A stretch of 8,364 nt of DNA from Nitrospira sp. GTDB taxonomy: Bacteria > Nitrospirota > Nitrospiria > Nitrospirales > Nitrospiraceae. The translations under genes and the position numbers were made by a program. The stretch lies in contig JAJFBJ010000170.1 of NCBI GenBank assembly GCA_020697375.1, positions 1 to 8,364 of the forward strand. Direction: 5' to 3'. Positions 5,975-8,364 of the stretch are shown one piece after another; the first letter of the stretch is position 1, and the number at the start of each line of letters is the position of its first letter. The notes under the pieces were generated by a model, which was not told where the DNA came from, did no database searches, and saw nothing but the letters and a program-made list of their open reading frames with translations.

Positions 5975-8122
5975 TCAGCCCTCGATTTCCACCTGTACAT
6001 CACCCGTCACTTGCCCGACATGCGTGTGGAGAGAGCCATCCGCCTTGCGTTCAAACCGCAGATCCACCGCGGCCTTGCCTATCCGCAAATGGCGGAGCTC
6101 TACCTGGTTGATGAACTCGGGCAAAAACGGTTTCACCACCTTCAATCGTGTGTTGAAGGCATCAGGGATAAGCCCTAAAAATGTCTCGACGACAAACGGA
6201 ATCGCCCCGGCCGCCCACGCCTGTGGATGGCATGCGACGGGGTACCGAACAGGTTGACCGTATTCCTCGCGCCCGAACCCTGTAAACAACTCCGGAAGAC
6301 GATAATCCTCGAACTCCATGGCCGCTTCGAGAAGTCCGACAAAGATGCGGCTCGCCTCCTCCTGATATCCATATCGCCGGAATCCGGCTGCGATGAGGGA
6401 ATTATCATGCGGCCAGACGGTGCCCAGGTGATAGCCCATCGGGTTATAGCGGCGCTCTTTATAGGACAGCGTACGAATTCCCCAGCCGTTGAACATATCG
6501 GGCCTCATGAGACGGTGAACGACCCGCCCGGCCTTCTGCTTATCCGCAATGCCGGTCCACAGCGCATGCCCGGCATTCGAGGCCATCACGCGGCAGGGAC
6601 GGCGCTCCGCTTCCAGAGCCAGCGCAAAACACCCTTCCTGCTCCAACCAAAAGTCGTGGTTGAAGCGGGCAGCCAAGGCTCCGGCCTCCGCCCGTAACCG
6701 CGCGGCATGTTCGCGCTCACCGACCCGATCATAGAGGTCGGCAATTTCCATCTTGGCCATATAGACATAGCTTTGCACTTCGACCAAAGCGATGGGCGGC
6801 TCGGCCAACCGACCATCGTCGGTCACGATAGCATCGCCGGAGTCCTTCCACCCTTGATTGAGCAGGCCCTTGTTCGTGTTGCCCACGTAGCTCACATATC
6901 CGTCGCCGGCAATGTCGCCGTACTTGTCGATCCAATGGAGCGCGCGTTCAATGGGAGTGCGCAACTCTTCGAACAAGGCGAGATCACCGGTCCAGTGTGC
7001 GTAACGGCTCATGAGGATCAGGAAGAGCGGAGTGGCATCGATGGTGCCGTAGTACGGCGTGTGCGGGATCTTGTTCATCCGCGCCAACTCGCCGACTCGC
7101 AGCTCGTGAAGGATCTTTCCTGGCTCCTCATCCCGCCAATCATTCACCTGCGCTCCTTGATAGCGTGCGAGCAAGCGGAGTGTGGCCGCCGCCGTGTCGG
7201 ACCAGAAGGCCAGTGTCTGCAGCGACGTGATGAGGCAGTCCCGTCCGAACAACGTGACGTACCAGGGCACGCCGGCGGCAAAAAATTCATCGCCGCCAAT
7301 TGATGTTTTCAGCATGTGCAGATCCATCAGCGATCGGCGCATGACGCGGTTAAGCAACAGGCTGTCGCTGTGAAATTCCGTTTCACGCCTCATCCACTGC
7401 TCGCAGGAGGCTTTGATCCCCTCTGTCACAGCAGGCAAGTCTCGGTACACGCTGGTCTGTGCGAACAGCCGGTTTGGCTGCTCCTCCGATTCTGCGAGGG
7501 CAAGGGAGATGCGGATCTGCTTGGTCTCATTCGGCTTGAGCGCGATATCAAACTGAACGGCGTTCCCTTTGACCTGCGTAGGGAGAGGATAAAAGTGCAC
7601 GGCTAAACTCCTGCGGATGCGATCGCCTCCCTCATAGGAAAAGTAAAGACACTTGTCCTTCCAAGAGGGCCTGAACAGTTTGCCTTTGACCTCGCGGACG
7701 AGCCCGCGTATTTCAAACACGTCTTCAAATCCGGCGCGAAACCGCATCGTAATGGGAAATTCCGCCGCTTCGTATCCGAAGTACCGGATGTCGAGTTGCT
7801 CGTGCAGCACGCATTGTTCCGCGTCAATGACGCGCTCCCACTTCAAGCCGACGGTTTCCCTGTCGATCGTCCGGCCGTTTGGCGCTTGGAAGTCCCGGGT
7901 GGTCAACTGAAACACGGCGCGCCCGCCTTCCCACGAGCGTGCCGCAAGGGGTTCTGGATGCTCGCCGCCGACCAGCAACTCATAGCCGTTGAGGTACCGG
8001 CAATCGTGATAATACAGACCGAATCCATGGCCGCGAGCCATCGGCACTTCGCCTTCAGGGGGCGCAAGAAAAAACAGGTTTCCATTCTTGATGACGATGG
8101 CTTTCGAAATGCCGTGTGCCAC
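5975..8122 (-). CDS. Glycogen-debranching-type glucosidase (amylo-alpha-1,6-glucosidase family)
   Basis: 715 residues, the usual length for stand-alone bacterial members. An N-terminal beta-sandwich (about 8-210) matches the GDE_N_bis domain: VIKNGNLFFLAPPEG, then GFGLYYHDCRYLNGYELLV (33-51). An (alpha/alpha)6 barrel follows (about 250-650), with VPWYVTLFGRDCLITSLQT (285-303), the acidic GWKDSGDAI (424-432), GYHLGTVWPHDNSLIA (563-578) and PELFTGF (610-616). D427/D430 and E611 are the likely acid/base candidates by family position, not proven here. These enzymes hydrolyse alpha-1,6 branches of glycogen or related glucans in the cytosol. The start is a GTG with only a distant GGAG (13 nt). The conserved N-terminal strand begins by residue 8, so a later start is unlikely. 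The first 68 nt overlap the upstream TPP-enzyme frame, which suggests translational coupling. Confidence 0.9.
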   Translation of the reverse strand: MAHGISKAIVIKNGNLFFLAPPEGEVPMARGHGFGLYYHDCRYLNGYELLVGGEHPEPLAARSWEGGRAVFQLTTRDFQAPNGRTIDRETVGLKWERVIDAEQCVLHEQLDIRYFGYEAAEFPITMRFRAGFEDVFEIRGLVREVKGKLFRPSWKDKCLYFSYEGGDRIRRSLAVHFYPLPTQVKGNAVQFDIALKPNETKQIRISLALAESEEQPNRLFAQTSVYRDLPAVTEGIKASCEQWMRRETEFHSDSLLLNRVMRRSLMDLHMLKTSIGGDEFFAAGVPWYVTLFGRDCLITSLQTLAFWSDTAAATLRLLARYQGAQVNDWRDEEPGKILHELRVGELARMNKIPHTPYYGTIDATPLFLILMSRYAHWTGDLALFEELRTPIERALHWIDKYGDIAGDGYVSYVGNTNKGLLNQGWKDSGDAIVTDDGRLAEPPIALVEVQSYVYMAKMEIADLYDRVGEREHAARLRAEAGALAARFNHDFWLEQEGCFALALEAERRPCRVMASNAGHALWTGIADKQKAGRVVHRLMRPDMFNGWGIRTLSYKERRYNPMGYHLGTVWPHDNSLIAAGFRRYGYQEEASRIFVGLLEAAMEFEDYRLPELFTGFGREEYGQPVRYPVACHPQAWAAGAIPFVVETFLGLIPDAFNTRLKVVKPFLPEFINQVELRHLRIGKAAVDLRFERKADGSLHTHVGQVTGDVQVEIEG

Positions 8123-8364
8123 AGAAAATTTTGTTCTCCACGATCGTCTTGATGATGTCCCAACGGTCTTTCTGTCCCTTGGCCAGAGCTTTGGCGAATT
8201 GCCAGGCCTGATCGGTTGTGATCTTTCCAGGGAGCGGCGGTTCGTTGGGATCCACCATGGCCTCCACCAGTGCCGGCCCCGGATGATGAAACGCTTCCCC
8301 GATCACTGCACGAACCAATGCCGGGTCGTCGACGCTATAGGCGCCCAGTCCGCAGGCTCGAGCG
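8055..8364 (-). CDS. C-terminal end of a TPP-dependent pyruvate oxidase/acetolactate synthase-like enzyme
   Basis: The gene enters from the right edge, with about 102 residues and a stop at 8057-8055. The visible part, ARACGLGAYSVDDP, then HHPGPALVEAMVDPNEPPLPGK, then QAWQFAKALAKGQ and IIKTIVENKI, is the end of the C-terminal TPP-binding domain of PoxB/acetolactate-synthase-like proteins. In this group the 'GPALVE..VDPNEPP.P' strand and 'A..FA.A...G' helix are diagnostic. Such enzymes decarboxylate pyruvate with TPP, either oxidatively or to an acetyl intermediate. Relatives end shortly after the 'II.T..E.K' helix. Here another 22 residues (FCGTRHFES to VFSCAP) are read in a different frame over the start of the debranching gene, so the tail may be a frameshift product or a true overlap. 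The start codon and the rest of the protein are outside the window. Confidence 0.82.
   Translation of the reverse strand, partial: ARACGLGAYSVDDPALVRAVIGEAFHHPGPALVEAMVDPNEPPLPGKITTDQAWQFAKALAKGQKDRWDIIKTIVENKIFCGTRHFESHRHQEWKPVFSCAP

Overview
The window is 8.4 kb of moderately GC-rich bacterial chromosome, and every gene I accept lies on the minus strand. A secreted outer-membrane barrel-type protein indicates a Gram-negative host. The gene mix (TPP-dependent oxidase/decarboxylase, glycogen-debranching-type glucosidase, CFA-type methyltransferase, CBS-tailed M50 protease) would fit a Nitrospirota-like or related environmental lineage, but there is no rRNA or marker gene, so the taxon is a guess.

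Layout in transcription order (right to left). At the right edge is the 3' end of a TPP-dependent enzyme of the pyruvate oxidase/acetolactate synthase family. Its reading frame overlaps the start of a 715-residue glycogen-debranching-type glucosidase by 68 nt. A CFA-type SAM methyltransferase follows after 38 nt. These three look like one transcript touching pyruvate metabolism, storage or compatible-solute glucans, and membrane lipid modification. A 326-nt gap (4255-4580) without a credible gene holds short repeats. After it come a small PH-domain membrane protein, an M50 site-2 protease with a CBS pair, a cyclase/arylformamidase-family gene, an MFS exporter, and at the left edge the N-terminus of a secreted outer-membrane protein. 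The last group is spaced at 83-195 nt and need not be one operon.

The most notable feature is gene decay around the cyclase. Its conserved 5' end is missing from the open frame: a stop codon sits directly before the only start, and the N-terminal coding traces fall in other frames. Immediately after its stop lies an unannotated remnant of an NhaA Na+/H+ antiporter (about 38 residues of the conserved TM XI region), read in a different frame. The stretch 1814-2572 therefore looks like a scarred junction. I see no phage, IS, CRISPR, tRNA or rRNA, and no convincing new multi-gene system. The other point of biochemical interest is the CFA-type methyltransferase, which appears to lack two of the five bicarbonate-pocket residues of E. 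coli Cfa.
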